A DNA stretch of 64,000 nucleotides from Burkholderia sp. Bp8992 (GCF_003853705.1 NZ_QTQI01000007.1:186001-250000); one strand, 5' to 3'; positions 44,154 through 53,033 are shown, counted from the stretch's first letter. The notes: generated from the letters alone by a model not told the origin. Program-made: numbers and translations.

Positions 44154-45023
44154 ATGGGCGCAAGTGAATTGGTTCTTTACTTCGACGGACGCTGTCCGTT
44201 ATGCGTCGCGGAAATACGGCGTCTCGGGGCCCGCGACGCGCGGCACCGGCTGGCGTTCGTCGATATCGCCGAGCCGGGTTTCGACCCGGCGCCGCTGGGC
44301 GTCGACCTGCCCGCGCTGAATCGCGAGCTGCACGCGCGCCTGCCCGACGGACGCATGCTGACCGGCGTCGACAGCATCATGGCCGCCCATGCGCTGGCCG
44401 GGCGCCGCTGGCTCGTCTGGCTGCTGCGCGTGCCGGCGATGCGCGCCGCGCTCGCGCCGCTGTATCGCCGCTTCGCACGTAACCGGTACGCGGTTTCGCG
44501 CTGGCTCGGATATCGCGCCGAGGTGTGTCATGACGACGCGGCGTGCGGTATCGGCGAGGCCGCCGAAAGCAGGGAAGCAGACCGCCCGGCGCGCGACACG
44601 CTGCGACGCATCGTCGTGAACTGGATGATGGCGGCAGCGATCGTGCACCTGCTGGTCGGCGCAGTCGTGCCGTGGGTGGCTGGCGCGCCGTGGCTCGATG
44701 CCTATCACCGCGGCATCGAGCTGTATTTCCGGGCGGGAACGATGCCCGATGCGGCGCATGCGCAGCAGATCTGGTGGATGTCGCTGATCGGCGCGACGGT
44801 GCAGTGCGCGTCGGTCTGGATGATCGCGCTGGTCCACCTCGGCAACCGGTTGCGGAAACGGGAAGTGTGGGGCTGGCTGCTGGCCGGCCTGTTGATCTGG
44901 GCGCCGCAGGACATGCTGTTGTCGTGGCAGGCGCATGTGTGGGGCCATGTGGCGATCGACGTCGTCGCGCTTGTCGCGATGGTGCCGCCGCTGGTCTGGC
45001 TGTGGAGGAGGGATACCGAATGA
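44154..45023 (+). CDS. DCC-family thiol-disulfide oxidoreductase with membrane domain
   Basis: A 289-residue protein. The first 130 residues are a DCC (DUF393) domain with FDGRCPLC, in which Cys14 and Cys17 form the redox-active CxxC. The rest has about four membrane helices (NWMMAAAIVHLLVGAVVPWVAG and onwards), so the thiol domain is tethered to the membrane. The start follows AAGGAG. The last codons overlap the next gene. The 100-base gap upstream shows no terminator. Confidence 0.82.
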   Translation: MGASELVLYFDGRCPLCVAEIRRLGARDARHRLAFVDIAEPGFDPAPLGVDLPALNRELHARLPDGRMLTGVDSIMAAHALAGRRWLVWLLRVPAMRAALAPLYRRFARNRYAVSRWLGYRAEVCHDDAACGIGEAAESREADRPARDTLRRIVVNWMMAAAIVHLLVGAVVPWVAGAPWLDAYHRGIELYFRAGTMPDAAHAQQIWWMSLIGATVQCASVWMIALVHLGNRLRKREVWGWLLAGLLIWAPQDMLLSWQAHVWGHVAIDVVALVAMVPPLVWLWRRDTE

Positions 45024-46519
45024 ACACCTTGCCTGCTTTCGACTGGGCGCTCAACCTGCTGATCGTGCAGGGCGCGATGGGCGCATTCGATACGCTTTAT
45101 CACCACGAACTCACGCAGGACCTGCCGCACAGCCCGCGCGCACGGCTCGAACTGGCGATTCACGCGGTGCGTTCCGTGCTCTACGGCCTCGTGTTCGCAT
45201 CGATCGCGAACGTCGCGTTTCACGGCGCGTGGGTTGCGGCCCTCGCTGCGGTCGTGCTCGTCGAAGTGGCGCTGACGTTGTGGGACTTCGTCGTCGAAGA
45301 CCAGAGCCGCAAGCTGCCGGCGACCGAGCGCGTGTTGCATACGCTGCTGGCCGTCAACGGCGGCGCGTTGTTCGGGATGATCGCGATGCAGCTTGCGGCC
45401 TGGGCGCACGAGCCGACCGCGCTGCAGCCGCTCGACCTCGGCTGGCGCGGCTGGCTGCTCAGCCTGTTCGCCGTCGGCGTGACCGTGTCGGGCATCCGCG
45501 ACGGGATCGCCGCGTGCCGCATCGCGCACCGCGCGCCGGCCGCCAATCCGTTCGCGGGGCAGCCGGCCGGCAACGTGCTCGTGACCGGCGGGACCGGCTT
45601 CATCGGCGAAACGCTCGTGAACCAGTTGCTCGCTGCCGGGCACACGGTCACGCTGCTGGCGCGCGATCCGCTGCGTGCGGCCTACCTGTTCCACGGCCGC
45701 GTGCGCAGCGTGACGTCCGCCGACCAGTTGCAGCCGCACGAGCGCTTCGACACGGTCATCAATCTCGCTGGGGCGCCGGTGCTGGGCGCGCGCTGGAGCA
45801 AGCGCCGGCAGGCGGTGCTGCTCGCGAGCCGCGTCGGCGTCACGCAGGCGCTGATGCGCTGGGTCGACACCGCCGAGGTCAAGCCGCGCACGTGGATCCA
45901 GGCGTCGGCGATCGGCTATTACGGCGTGCGGCCGGGTGACGAACGGCTCGACGAGGGCAGCCGCGCCGGCACCGGCTTCATGGCCGAACTGTGCCGGCAG
46001 TGGGAGCAGTCCGCGCAGCCGCTCGAACGTCACGGCGTGCGCTCGGTGGTGCTGCGGCTGGGTATCGTGTTCGGCCCCGGCGGCGCGCTGCGCCCGATGC
46101 TGCTGCCGCATTACTTCGGGATGGGCGGACGATTCGGCGACGGCGCGCAGGTGATGAGCTGGATTCACCGGGACGACGTGCTGCGGATCGTCGCACGTGC
46201 GATGTCGAACGCAGGCATGCACGGTGTCTACAACGCGGTCGCACCGGTGGCAGTGACCCAGCGCGAGTTCGTGCAGGTCGTGACGAAGGTGCTGCGCCGC
46301 CCCGCGTGGCTGCACGTTCCGGCCGCGCCGCTGCGCACCGCGATGGGCGAGATGGCCGAGTTGCTGCTCGACGGGCAGCGCGTGATGCCGGCGCGGCTGC
46401 ATCGGGACGGATTCATGTTCCGGTTCCCGACGGCCGAGCACGCGCTGCGTGACCTGACGAATCGGCCGCACACCGATTTCGCGCCCGCGGCCTGCCGTTT
46501 GCCGCGAGGTCGTGTATAA
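45020..46519 (+). CDS. TIGR01777-family epimerase with N-terminal membrane domain
   Basis: A 499-residue fusion. Residues 1-180 are a membrane domain with about four helices (ALNLLIVQGAMGAFDTLYHHELTQDLPH; a His-rich loop). Residues about 188-490 are an SDR39U1/TIGR01777 epimerase: VLVTGGTGFIGETLVNQLLAAGH, NLAGAPVLGARW, QASAIGYYGVRPGDE, RLGIVFGPGG and the DUF1731 tail with PAAPLRTAMGEMAELLLDGQRV. Most members lack a membrane part. The partner substrates are unknown. It is the last gene of the operon. Confidence 0.83.
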   Translation: MNTLPAFDWALNLLIVQGAMGAFDTLYHHELTQDLPHSPRARLELAIHAVRSVLYGLVFASIANVAFHGAWVAALAAVVLVEVALTLWDFVVEDQSRKLPATERVLHTLLAVNGGALFGMIAMQLAAWAHEPTALQPLDLGWRGWLLSLFAVGVTVSGIRDGIAACRIAHRAPAANPFAGQPAGNVLVTGGTGFIGETLVNQLLAAGHTVTLLARDPLRAAYLFHGRVRSVTSADQLQPHERFDTVINLAGAPVLGARWSKRRQAVLLASRVGVTQALMRWVDTAEVKPRTWIQASAIGYYGVRPGDERLDEGSRAGTGFMAELCRQWEQSAQPLERHGVRSVVLRLGIVFGPGGALRPMLLPHYFGMGGRFGDGAQVMSWIHRDDVLRIVARAMSNAGMHGVYNAVAPVAVTQREFVQVVTKVLRRPAWLHVPAAPLRTAMGEMAELLLDGQRVMPARLHRDGFMFRFPTAEHALRDLTNRPHTDFAPAACRLPRGRV

Positions 46520-46591
46520 ATTCGGCATGAACGCGTTCGAGGCGTGCCGTGCGCCCCTAACGCTCCGCATCCGACCTCACAAGGAGACTGC

Positions 46592-47215
46592 ATGCTGCAC
46601 ATCCTCGGCAAGATCCCGTCCATCAACGTCCGCAAGGTGCTGTGGCTGTGCACCGAACTGAACCTCCCGTTCGAACAGGAAGACTGGGGTGCGGGCTTCC
46701 GCACGACCAACGATCCGGCCTATCTCGCACTGAATCCGAACGCGCTCGTGCCCGTCATCAAGGACGACGACTTCGTGCTCTGGGAGTCGAACACGATCAT
46801 TCGCTATCTCGCGAACCGCTACGGCGGCGATGCGCTGTATCCGGCCGAGCCGCAGGCGCGTGCGCGGGTCGACCAGTGGATCGACTGGCAGGGGGCGGAC
46901 CTGAACCGCTCGTGGGTCGGCGCGTTCCTCGGCCTCGTGCGCAAATCGCCCGATCATCAGGATCCGGCCGGCATCGCGCAGTCGATCGCAGGCTGGACGA
47001 AGCACATGCACGTGCTGAACACCCAGCTCGAAAAGACCGGCGCGTACGTGGCCGGCGATACGTTCACGCTTGCGGACATTCCGATCGGCCTGTCGGTGAA
47101 CCGCTGGTTCGGCACGCCGTTCGAGCATCCGGATCTGCCGGCGGTGTCGCGCTACATCGAGCGTCTCGCGACGCGTGAAGGTTTCAAGCAATACGCAGGC
47201 AGCGCGAATCCGTAA
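46592..47215 (+). CDS. Glutathione S-transferase family protein
   Basis: A 207-residue GST. The N-terminal thioredoxin fold reads [33 protein letters not shown] with Ser as likely catalytic residue, then [25 protein letters not shown] (cis-Pro and the ESxT turn). The helical domain has [16 protein letters not shown]. The start 46592 follows AAGGAG. It is separate from the upstream operon. The class resembles beta/theta-like bacterial GSTs; the substrate is unknown. Confidence 0.87.
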   Translation: MLHILGKIPSINVRKVLWLCTELNLPFEQEDWGAGFRTTNDPAYLALNPNALVPVIKDDDFVLWESNTIIRYLANRYGGDALYPAEPQARARVDQWIDWQGADLNRSWVGAFLGLVRKSPDHQDPAGIAQSIAGWTKHMHVLNTQLEKTGAYVAGDTFTLADIPIGLSVNRWFGTPFEHPDLPAVSRYIERLATREGFKQYAGSANP

Positions 47216-47229
47216 TGCGCGGGCGGTAG

Positions 47230-47270
47230 CGCGTGAAGCGGCAGTGTTGCCATTGCCGCCGCTTCACGCG
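47230..47270. terminator. 13-bp hairpin between convergent genes
   Basis: CGCGTGAAGCGGC (47230-47242) pairs perfectly with GCCGCTTCACGCG (47258-47270). The decamer GCTTCACGCG occurs again at 47280-47289 in the end of the opposing gene. There is no T run. It is possibly a bidirectional transcription barrier. Confidence 0.45.
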
Positions 47271-47282
47271 TGAATCATCGCT

Positions 47283-48683
47283 TCACGCGCCAGGCGCCGG
47301 CACCGCAGCGAGCACGCGCGCGAGAAACGCCTCGTGATTCCACGCGGATTCCGGCCGCGACAACCCGAGCCGCACGACCACCAGCTGACGGCTCGGCACC
47401 ACGCTCACGAACTGGCCTTCATGGCCGACCGCATGAAACGCGTCGGCCGGCATCGCGCTCGCCTGCGGATCGCGATCGTTGAACGGCTCCGGCACCTTGA
47501 CCCACAGCTGCGCGCCGAACTCCTGGCGCGACGACTGCGGCGTCGCGCGTGTCAGGTAGCGCACCCAGCCTTCCGGCAGTAGCCGCTGCCCGTTCCACAC
47601 GCCGTCCTGCAGCAGCAGTTGCCCGAAACGCGCCCAGTCGCGCGCGCTCGCATACAGGTACGACGGAGCGACGAGCGTGCCGGATGCATCGGGCTCGAAC
47701 ACCGCGCTGCGCATCGCGAGCGGCGCGAACAGCGCGCGGCGCGGATACGCAAGGTAGTCGTCCTCGCTGCCGCCCAGCGCTTCGCGCATCACGCGCGCGA
47801 CGATCGCGCTCGTGCCGCTCGAGTAGTACCACTGCGTGCCGGGCGTCGCGGCGAGCGGCTTCGCCGATGCGAACCGTGCCATGTCGGGCTGCGTGAACAG
47901 CATCACGGCGACGTCGGACAGCGGGTCGTCGTAGTCCTCGTTGAACTGCAGGCCGCTCGTCATCCGCAGCAACTCGTCGAGCGTGATGGCCGCGCGCGGG
48001 TCGCCGCTGCCGCGCCACTCGGGCAACAGCGCCGCCGCATCGGGCGACAGCTTGTGCTGCGCGACGAGCGTGCCGACCAGTGCGGCCGTCACGGTCTTCG
48101 TCATCGACCAGCCGGGCAATGGCGTGCCGGCCGTGAAGCCGGGCGCGTAGCGTTCGGCGATCACCTGGCCGCGCCACATCACGACGATCGCGCGCGTGCG
48201 GCGAGGCCGTGCCGGATCGGGTTCGTCGAACGCGCGGTCGAGCGCGGCCTGCAGCTTGTGCGCGTCGATGCCGGCGGGAGGCGTGGCAGGTGCAGGCTGG
48301 TCGGACGGCGGATCGGGAAGCGGCGGCAATGCGGCCGGCAACGTGGTCGGCGTCGCGTCGGGCACGAGCGTGCAGCCGAGCCCCGGCCGGAAGTCGGCTT
48401 CGCGCTCGGCGAAACCGGCGAAGGTCGCCGTCGCGCGATGGTGGTCGCGATCGATCGAAGGGCGTACCAGCTTCAGCAGCGGATGGACGCCGGCCATGAT
48501 GTCGACGTCGATCACGGACGCGGCCGGCCGGCCCGACACGAACACGCCCGAACACAGCGCCTTCGCCGCGTAGCCGGTCGCGATCGGCGCGAGCCGGGAC
48601 AGCATATAGCCGGTGTAGCCGACCGCGGCGGCGAGCACGAGCGCGACGCCGCGCAGCATCAGCTTCTTGAGGGGGATCGTCAT
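47283..48683 (-). CDS. Serine hydrolase (class C beta-lactamase-like)
   Basis: A 466-residue beta-lactamase/D,D-peptidase-fold protein with an N-terminal membrane anchor (MLRGVALVLAAAVGYTGYML). The active-site tetrad Ser193-Met-Thr-Lys196 is in GWSMTKTV; YYSSG gives the Tyr and GHEGQF the third motif. A Pro-rich linker at 110-140 separates the anchor from the catalytic domain. Relatives include 6-aminohexanoate-dimer hydrolases and esterases, so antibiotic hydrolysis should not be assumed. It is divergent from the HIT gene. Confidence 0.82.
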   Translation of the reverse strand: MTIPLKKLMLRGVALVLAAAVGYTGYMLSRLAPIATGYAAKALCSGVFVSGRPAASVIDVDIMAGVHPLLKLVRPSIDRDHHRATATFAGFAEREADFRPGLGCTLVPDATPTTLPAALPPLPDPPSDQPAPATPPAGIDAHKLQAALDRAFDEPDPARPRRTRAIVVMWRGQVIAERYAPGFTAGTPLPGWSMTKTVTAALVGTLVAQHKLSPDAAALLPEWRGSGDPRAAITLDELLRMTSGLQFNEDYDDPLSDVAVMLFTQPDMARFASAKPLAATPGTQWYYSSGTSAIVARVMREALGGSEDDYLAYPRRALFAPLAMRSAVFEPDASGTLVAPSYLYASARDWARFGQLLLQDGVWNGQRLLPEGWVRYLTRATPQSSRQEFGAQLWVKVPEPFNDRDPQASAMPADAFHAVGHEGQFVSVVPSRQLVVVRLGLSRPESAWNHEAFLARVLAAVPAPGA

Positions 48684-48841
48684 GCGCGAGCGTCCTCGGT
48701 GGCGTGCCGGCCGGCAACGATCCGGCAGTGTCGCAGGTTCGGGCGATGCGTGGCAATCGCGGCCGCGTGACGATCGGTTCGCGATGCTTCGCGCCGGACG
48801 GCTCGACCCGTCGCGCCGCGCGAGTTGAAATCGAGACGCTC

Positions 48842-48862
48842 GCCGGCCGATAATCGTCCGGC
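48842..48862. promoter_or_regulatory. Near-perfect 10-1-10 palindrome before the HIT gene
   Basis: GCCGGCCGAT-A-ATCGTCCGGC, one mismatch, lies 45 bases before the HIT start and overlaps a GATAAT-like -10 element. It may be an operator or a fortuitous GC dyad. Confidence 0.35.
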
Positions 48863-48906
48863 ATCGCCCACCCGGCCCCACTGTCCAACCGATATCGGAA
48901 AACACC

Positions 48907-49326
48907 ATGTCCTACGACGACAACAACCCGTTCGCCAAAATCCTGCGTGGCGAACTGCCTTGCGTGAAGGTCGCGGAAGACGACGCGACACTCGCGATCA
49001 TGGATCTGATGCCGCAGGCCGACGGTCACGTGCTCGTGATCCCGAAGGAGCCGGCCGCGCAGATCTTCGAGCTGTCCGGCGACGCGGCCGCGGCCGGCAT
49101 CCGCATGACGCAGCGCGTCGCGGCGGCGGTGCGTGCGGCGCTCGAGCCGGACGGCGTGTTCATCGGCCAGTTCAACGGCGCGGCGGCCGGCCAGACGGTC
49201 CCGCACGTGCATTTCCACGTGATCCCGCGCTGGGAAGGCGCCGAATTGCGGATGCACGCCCGCGAGATCGCCGACGCGGCGACGCTCGAAACGCTCGCGC
49301 AGCGCATTCGTGCGCGTTTCGTGTAA
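48907..49326 (+). CDS. HIT-family (histidine triad) protein
   Basis: A 139-residue HIT protein. The histidine triad is HVHFHVIPR near residue 99, with Asp/Glu-rich N-terminal strands (NPFAKILRGELPCVKV, DGHVLVIPKEPA). These act as nucleotide hydrolases/transferases such as Hint, AMP-lysine hydrolysis being typical. It is a cytosolic housekeeping protein. The start is the ATG at 48907 preceded by GGAAA; the upstream region is the divergent promoter shared with the serine hydrolase. Confidence 0.9.
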   Translation: MSYDDNNPFAKILRGELPCVKVAEDDATLAIMDLMPQADGHVLVIPKEPAAQIFELSGDAAAAGIRMTQRVAAAVRAALEPDGVFIGQFNGAAAGQTVPHVHFHVIPRWEGAELRMHAREIADAATLETLAQRIRARFV

Positions 49327-49579
49327 CGGGTCGATGGCACGAGGCACGGCGAAGGCCCGCCGGCCGGACGCCGCGCCGCCACCGGTTGTTTCGGCGGTCA
49401 TGCGAGGTAACACGTGTAACCGCCGGCGAAACTCGTCCGGCCAGGCCCGGCGCTAGACTCCGCGCATTGCATCATCGAGCGACAGGAAGGGCGGATCGCC
49501 TCTTCGTGCCGGTCGCCGCCCTTCGCGGCGGCGCGGTTTTCGCGAGGTGCCATTCGTCTTTTGCGCCGGGAATCGAGCC

Positions 49580-49744
49580 ATGACCAGACTTCTCATCACG
49601 CTTGCCCTGATCGGCGGCCTGTCCGGCTGCTACGTCGCGCCGCCGTACGGCTACGCGCCCGCGCCGGCCTACTACGGCTATGCGCCCGCGTACTACGCGC
49701 CGCCCGTCAGCGTCGGGATCGGCGGCAACTTCCGCATCCGCTGA
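49580..49744 (+). CDS. Small Tyr/Pro/Ala-rich lipoprotein (54 aa)
   Basis: A 54-residue peptide with a lipoprotein signal MTRLLITLALIGGLSGC and a short mature tail of repeated Tyr-Ala-Pro units (YGYAPAPAYYGYAP). Similar peptides are common in Burkholderia, without known role. The start 49580 is favoured by the intact signal peptide; the frame opens earlier but without one. Confidence 0.65.
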   Translation: MTRLLITLALIGGLSGCYVAPPYGYAPAPAYYGYAPAYYAPPVSVGIGGNFRIR

Positions 49745-49857
49745 TCCGTTGCAGCGCGCGCGAGCCTCGGCCGCAGCGGCCCGGTTCGCCGCCTTGCGCC
49801 GGATGATTCGCGCAGGTTCATGCGCCGCGTGACGGCCGCGCACGACACTTCGTGTGC

Positions 49858-49885
49858 GCACTTCCTATACTTCACAGGAAAGTGC
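49858..49885. promoter_or_regulatory. Imperfect inverted repeat with a -10-like element
   Basis: GCACTTCCT and AGGAAAGTGC (one extra A) flank ATACTTCAC, so TATACT lies in the middle. It is 18 bases before the methyltransferase-like gene. Plausible as a promoter with an operator, but weak. Confidence 0.3.
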
Positions 49886-49902
49886 ATCGCTACGAGGCCG
49901 TC

Positions 49903-50562
49903 ATGACCGTCACCCGCAAGGCCGTCGTCCTGTCGAGCCTGTCCACGCTCGTCTATCTCGGGCTTGCCGTCCTCGGCAGCGGCGGGTTCGCCGCGTTCTT
50001 CTCGCATCCCCAACTGACCGTCGTCACGATCGCGACGCTCGCGATGGCCGTCGCCGCGCTGTTCTCCGAAGGCAACCTGAGCAGCGGCGAGCGCGAGAAC
50101 CGCGACAACCGCTGGGTGCTCGCCGCATTCGCGGCGAGCGGCTTCCTGCTCGCATACCTGCCCGCGCTGACCGACCGGCTCGACGCCTGGACCTTCGGCG
50201 GTGAGGCGGTGCGCTGGATCGGCGTCGTGCTGTTCATCGCGGGCGGTGTGCTGCGCATGTGGCCCGTGTTCGTGCTCGGCAAGCGCTTCAGCGGGCTCGT
50301 CGCGATCCAGCCGGGCCATACGCTCGTGACGGGCGGCATCTACAGCCGCATCCGCAATCCGAGCTATCTCGGCCTGGTCGTCAATTCGCTCGGCTGGGCG
50401 CTGGTGTTCCGCTCGGGCGTCGGCGTGCTGCTGGTCGTGCTGACGCTGGTGCCGCTCGTCGCGCGGATCCGCTCGGAGGAGGCGCTGCTGCGTTCGCAAT
50501 TCGGCGCCGAATACGACGCCTATTGCGCGCGGACCTGGCGGTTGCTGCCCGGCGTGTACTGA
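49903..50562 (+). CDS. Isoprenylcysteine carboxyl methyltransferase-family membrane protein
   Basis: A 219-residue protein with about five helices and the ICMT/PEMT C-terminal signature: HTLVTGGIYSRIRNPSYLG, then SEEALLRSQFGAEYDAYCARTWRLLPGVY. Known members use S-adenosylmethionine to methylate lipid or isoprenoid substrates. In bacteria the substrate is mostly unknown. The start 49903 follows GAGG. It is a single gene. Confidence 0.85.
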   Translation: MTVTRKAVVLSSLSTLVYLGLAVLGSGGFAAFFSHPQLTVVTIATLAMAVAALFSEGNLSSGERENRDNRWVLAAFAASGFLLAYLPALTDRLDAWTFGGEAVRWIGVVLFIAGGVLRMWPVFVLGKRFSGLVAIQPGHTLVTGGIYSRIRNPSYLGLVVNSLGWALVFRSGVGVLLVVLTLVPLVARIRSEEALLRSQFGAEYDAYCARTWRLLPGVY

Positions 50563-50939
50563 CCCCGTCATCTCTTCCCGACCGCTGCGCGTGCGCCTGC
50601 GCACGCCGCGTACCCGATGTGTTGCCACGTGTGTCGCAAACGCGCGACGCCGCGCATGGCCGGCGTGTTGCGCCGCAGGGCCGGAACGTCTCGAAAGCCA
50701 ATGCCGGCGCGGGTTTCGGGCGAATCCGGCGGGCCCGTTCGACGTCCGTTATCCGTAAACAACTTGTTACCAGAATGTCCACGGCAAGGAAGCGGGACCG
50801 GTGCTATTCTTCGCCGCAAGCTCATTGAAATGAATTGGTCCGCGGTTCGGCACAAAGCCCGACCGGATGTCGATCGATTCAGATCGGCGTACCGAGCGGA
50901 CCTTCAATAACCAGATCGTGAACAAGGAAGAATACGGGA
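50563..50939. other. Intergenic region before the glycine-zipper gene
   Basis: 377 bases without a credible gene. No clear palindrome or terminator was found. The stretch near 50,760-50,810 is less GC-rich and may hold the promoter of the next gene. Confidence 0.5.
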
Positions 50940-51386
50940 ATGTGGAAGAAAATCGCCCCCACTCTCGTCGTCGCCGTGCTGACCGGCGCGACGTCGCTGC
51001 CGGCACTGGCCGGTGACCTGAACAACGCACTTGGCGGCGCGCTCGGCGGGGTAGCCGGCGCAGCGGTCGGTGGTGCAGTCGGCGGCAGCACCGGCTCGGT
51101 GATCGGCGGCGCCATCGGCGGCGGTGCCGGCGGCGCGGTGACGTCGAATCGTCGCGAGCGTACCGGTGCGATCATCGGCGGCGCACTCGGCGGCGGCGCG
51201 GGTACCGCGGCAGGCAACGCGATGGGCGGCCGCACGGGCGGCCTGCTGGGCGCGGCCGTCGGCGGCGGCGCAGGCGCGGCACTCGGCGGCAACATGTCGC
51301 GCAACTCGTACGAGCGTGATTACGGCGGCGACCGCGGCTATCGTCACCACAAGCATCGTCATCACCGCGACCGCGACTGGGACTGA
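50940..51386 (+). CDS. Glycine-zipper surface protein (148 aa)
   Basis: A 148-residue exported protein with a signal peptide ending near LPALA/GD, then a long stretch of Gly-xxx-Gly repeats (GGALGGVAGAAVGG, repeated about six times with charged breaks NRRER) and a His/Arg/Asp-rich tail (HHKHRHHRDRDWD). Glycine-zipper proteins insert in the outer membrane or bind the cell envelope. The RBS is AAGGAAG. The function is unknown. Confidence 0.8.
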   Translation: MWKKIAPTLVVAVLTGATSLPALAGDLNNALGGALGGVAGAAVGGAVGGSTGSVIGGAIGGGAGGAVTSNRRERTGAIIGGALGGGAGTAAGNAMGGRTGGLLGAAVGGGAGAALGGNMSRNSYERDYGGDRGYRHHKHRHHRDRDWD

Positions 51387-51458
51387 TCGCCGCGGGCGCG
51401 GCACGGTGCGCGATACGCGCACCGGCGCGCCGACGGCGTCGGCATCCGACGCGAGATT

Positions 51459-51503
51459 CGGCCCGGCGGCCTGCCGGGCCGTCATCGCCGGCCTGACCGG
51501 CGA
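51459..51503. other. Two tandem GC-rich hairpins
   Basis: Hairpin A pairs CGGCCCGGC with GCCGGGCCG (51459-51481, 5-base loop). Hairpin B pairs TCGCCGG with CCGGCGA (51485-51503, 5-base loop). They are three bases apart. With no T run they could be transcript-stabilising elements or a weak terminator of the glycine-zipper gene, whose stop codon is 73 bases upstream. Confidence 0.45.
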
Positions 51504-51870
51504 CCCCTTCCGGCTTCATCAGCCGCTGCCATGCGCCCGATCGACGGGCCGGCAATCACCTCCCGCCGTGTTTCCCCCTCCATCGACGACCTGACCTGCC
51601 GCGCATGATCGCGCCTGGGCAGAATCGGCATGCGTCATCACGGATCGTGCTTCCGTCCGTACCAGCCTGACGACCCCGACACGGCGAGCGATCCGCTGGC
51701 GCAAGCACGTCGCCACCGCGCCGATCCGCATGACCGGATGTGCCGCGACCCTGACGCATTCGTCAGGATTTCCCTGATAGCCAGCGTGCCGCGCAATGCC
51801 GCTTCACCGCGCATCGCGCATGTCGGTGGGTAGTGGGAAATCGAATGCATGTCATCGCAACATTTAATTG

Positions 51871-51886
51871 GTCGATCGCGATCGAC
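51871..51886. promoter_or_regulatory. Perfect 16-bp palindrome
   Basis: GTCGATCGCGATCGAC is self-complementary and occurs in the non-coding interval 290 bases before the aminohydrolase gene, next to the AT-rich CATTTAATTG. It may be an operator; the short repeats of CGATCG could also arise by chance in GC-rich DNA. Confidence 0.35.
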
Positions 51887-52175
51887 TTCGCTATCGTCGG
51901 CGGTGCTCGCGTATCGAGTCGAACCGTGCCGCCGTCCGCGCCTCGCCGCATGATCGCGAGCGCCGCGGCCCGGCCACCGGCCCGACAACCCGGGCCGCCG
52001 CGTCCGATGAACCGGACGGACCCGACGCGAAGCCTGGCCGACCGAACGAAGGCGCATGCGCTTTCAAGCCACCCCGGCAACGATGTCCCGCCGCCGCATG
52101 CGTGCCCCACGCGCGTGCGAACCGCCCGATGCCGTTTGCGCCAGGGGCCGGACCAACCCATTGCCTGGATGCAAT

Positions 52176-53012
52176 ATGTCTAAGACAACGTATTACGCGC
52201 CGCATGGCGGCCACCCGCCGCAGACGGATCTGCTGACCGATCGCGCGATGTTCACCGAGGCGTACGCGGTGATCCCGAAGGGGGTGATGCGCGACATCGT
52301 CACGAGCTGGCTGCCGTTCTGGACGAACACGCGCCTGTGGGTGATCGCTCGCCCGCTGTCGGGTTTCGCCGAAACCTTCTCGCAGTACATCGTCGAAGTG
52401 AATCCGGGCGGCGGCAGCGACAAGCCCGAGCAGGACAAGAACGCCGAAGCCGTGCTGTTCGTCGTCGAAGGCGAAGCCGAGCTGACGCTGCAGGGCAAGA
52501 AGCACACGCTGAAGCCGGGCGGCTACGCGTTCATTCCGCCGGGCGCGGACTGGACGCTGCACAACGTCAGCGACGCCGCGGTGCGCTTCCACTGGGTGCG
52601 CAAGCACTACCAGGCCGTCGACGGCATTCCGCTGCCGGAAGCGTTCGTGACCAACGAGCAGGACGTCGAGCCGATCCCGATGCCGGGCACCAACGGCGCA
52701 TGGGTGACGACGCGCTTCGTCGACATGAGCGACATGCGCCACGACATGCACGTGAACATCGTGACGTTCGAGCCGGGCGGCGTGATTCCGTTCGCGGAAA
52801 CGCACGTGATGGAGCACGGCCTGTACGTGCTGGAAGGCAAGGCCGTCTATCGCCTGAACCAGGACTGGGTCGAGGTTGAAGCGGGCGATTTCATGTGGCT
52901 GCGCGCGTTCTGCCCGCAGGCCTGCTATTCGGGCGGGCCTGGGCGCTTCCGTTATCTGCTGTACAAGGATGTGAACCGTCACATGAATCTGTTGCTCAAT
53001 CCGGCGCGTTAA
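52176..53012 (+). CDS. allE: (S)-ureidoglycine aminohydrolase, bicupin
   Basis: A 278-residue protein of the UGHY/AllE family, made of two cupin domains. Marks are YYAPHGGHPPQTDLLTDRAMFTEAYAVIPKGVMRDIVTSWLPFW at the start, FVVEGEAELTLQGKKHTLKPGGYAFIPPG (cupin 1), and IPFAETHVMEHGLYVLEGKAVYRL (cupin 2 with metal-binding residues). The enzyme releases ammonia from ureidoglycine after allantoin breakdown. No other allantoin gene is visible nearby. The start MSKTTYYAPHGG at 52176 fits the family. A strong terminator follows. Confidence 0.9.
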   Translation: MSKTTYYAPHGGHPPQTDLLTDRAMFTEAYAVIPKGVMRDIVTSWLPFWTNTRLWVIARPLSGFAETFSQYIVEVNPGGGSDKPEQDKNAEAVLFVVEGEAELTLQGKKHTLKPGGYAFIPPGADWTLHNVSDAAVRFHWVRKHYQAVDGIPLPEAFVTNEQDVEPIPMPGTNGAWVTTRFVDMSDMRHDMHVNIVTFEPGGVIPFAETHVMEHGLYVLEGKAVYRLNQDWVEVEAGDFMWLRAFCPQACYSGGPGRFRYLLYKDVNRHMNLLLNPAR

Positions 53013-53033
53013 GCGTCGGGCAAGTCGCATACG

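Larger units (their letters stand above)
51387..52175. other. Long intergenic region with hairpins and a palindrome
   Basis: 789 bases between the glycine-zipper gene and the aminohydrolase gene. Features present are two tandem hairpins (51,459-51,503) and a 16-bp palindrome (51,871-51,886). The open frame 51,833-52,183 was not accepted: it has arginine/proline-rich shadow-like composition and no ribosome site. Confidence 0.55.

Noticed and set aside
47419-49413. Long minus-strand open frame over the serine hydrolase and HIT genes
   Set aside because: Basic shadow sequence; the hydrolase motifs are in another frame.
49514-49540. Short GC hairpin with TTTT after the HIT gene
   Set aside because: Only a 6-bp stem, nearly 190 bases after the stop codon and separated from the Ts; too weak to call a terminator.
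51833-52183. A 116-codon plus-strand frame before the aminohydrolase gene
   Set aside because: Pro/Arg/Ala-rich, overlaps the start of the real gene and has no ribosome site.
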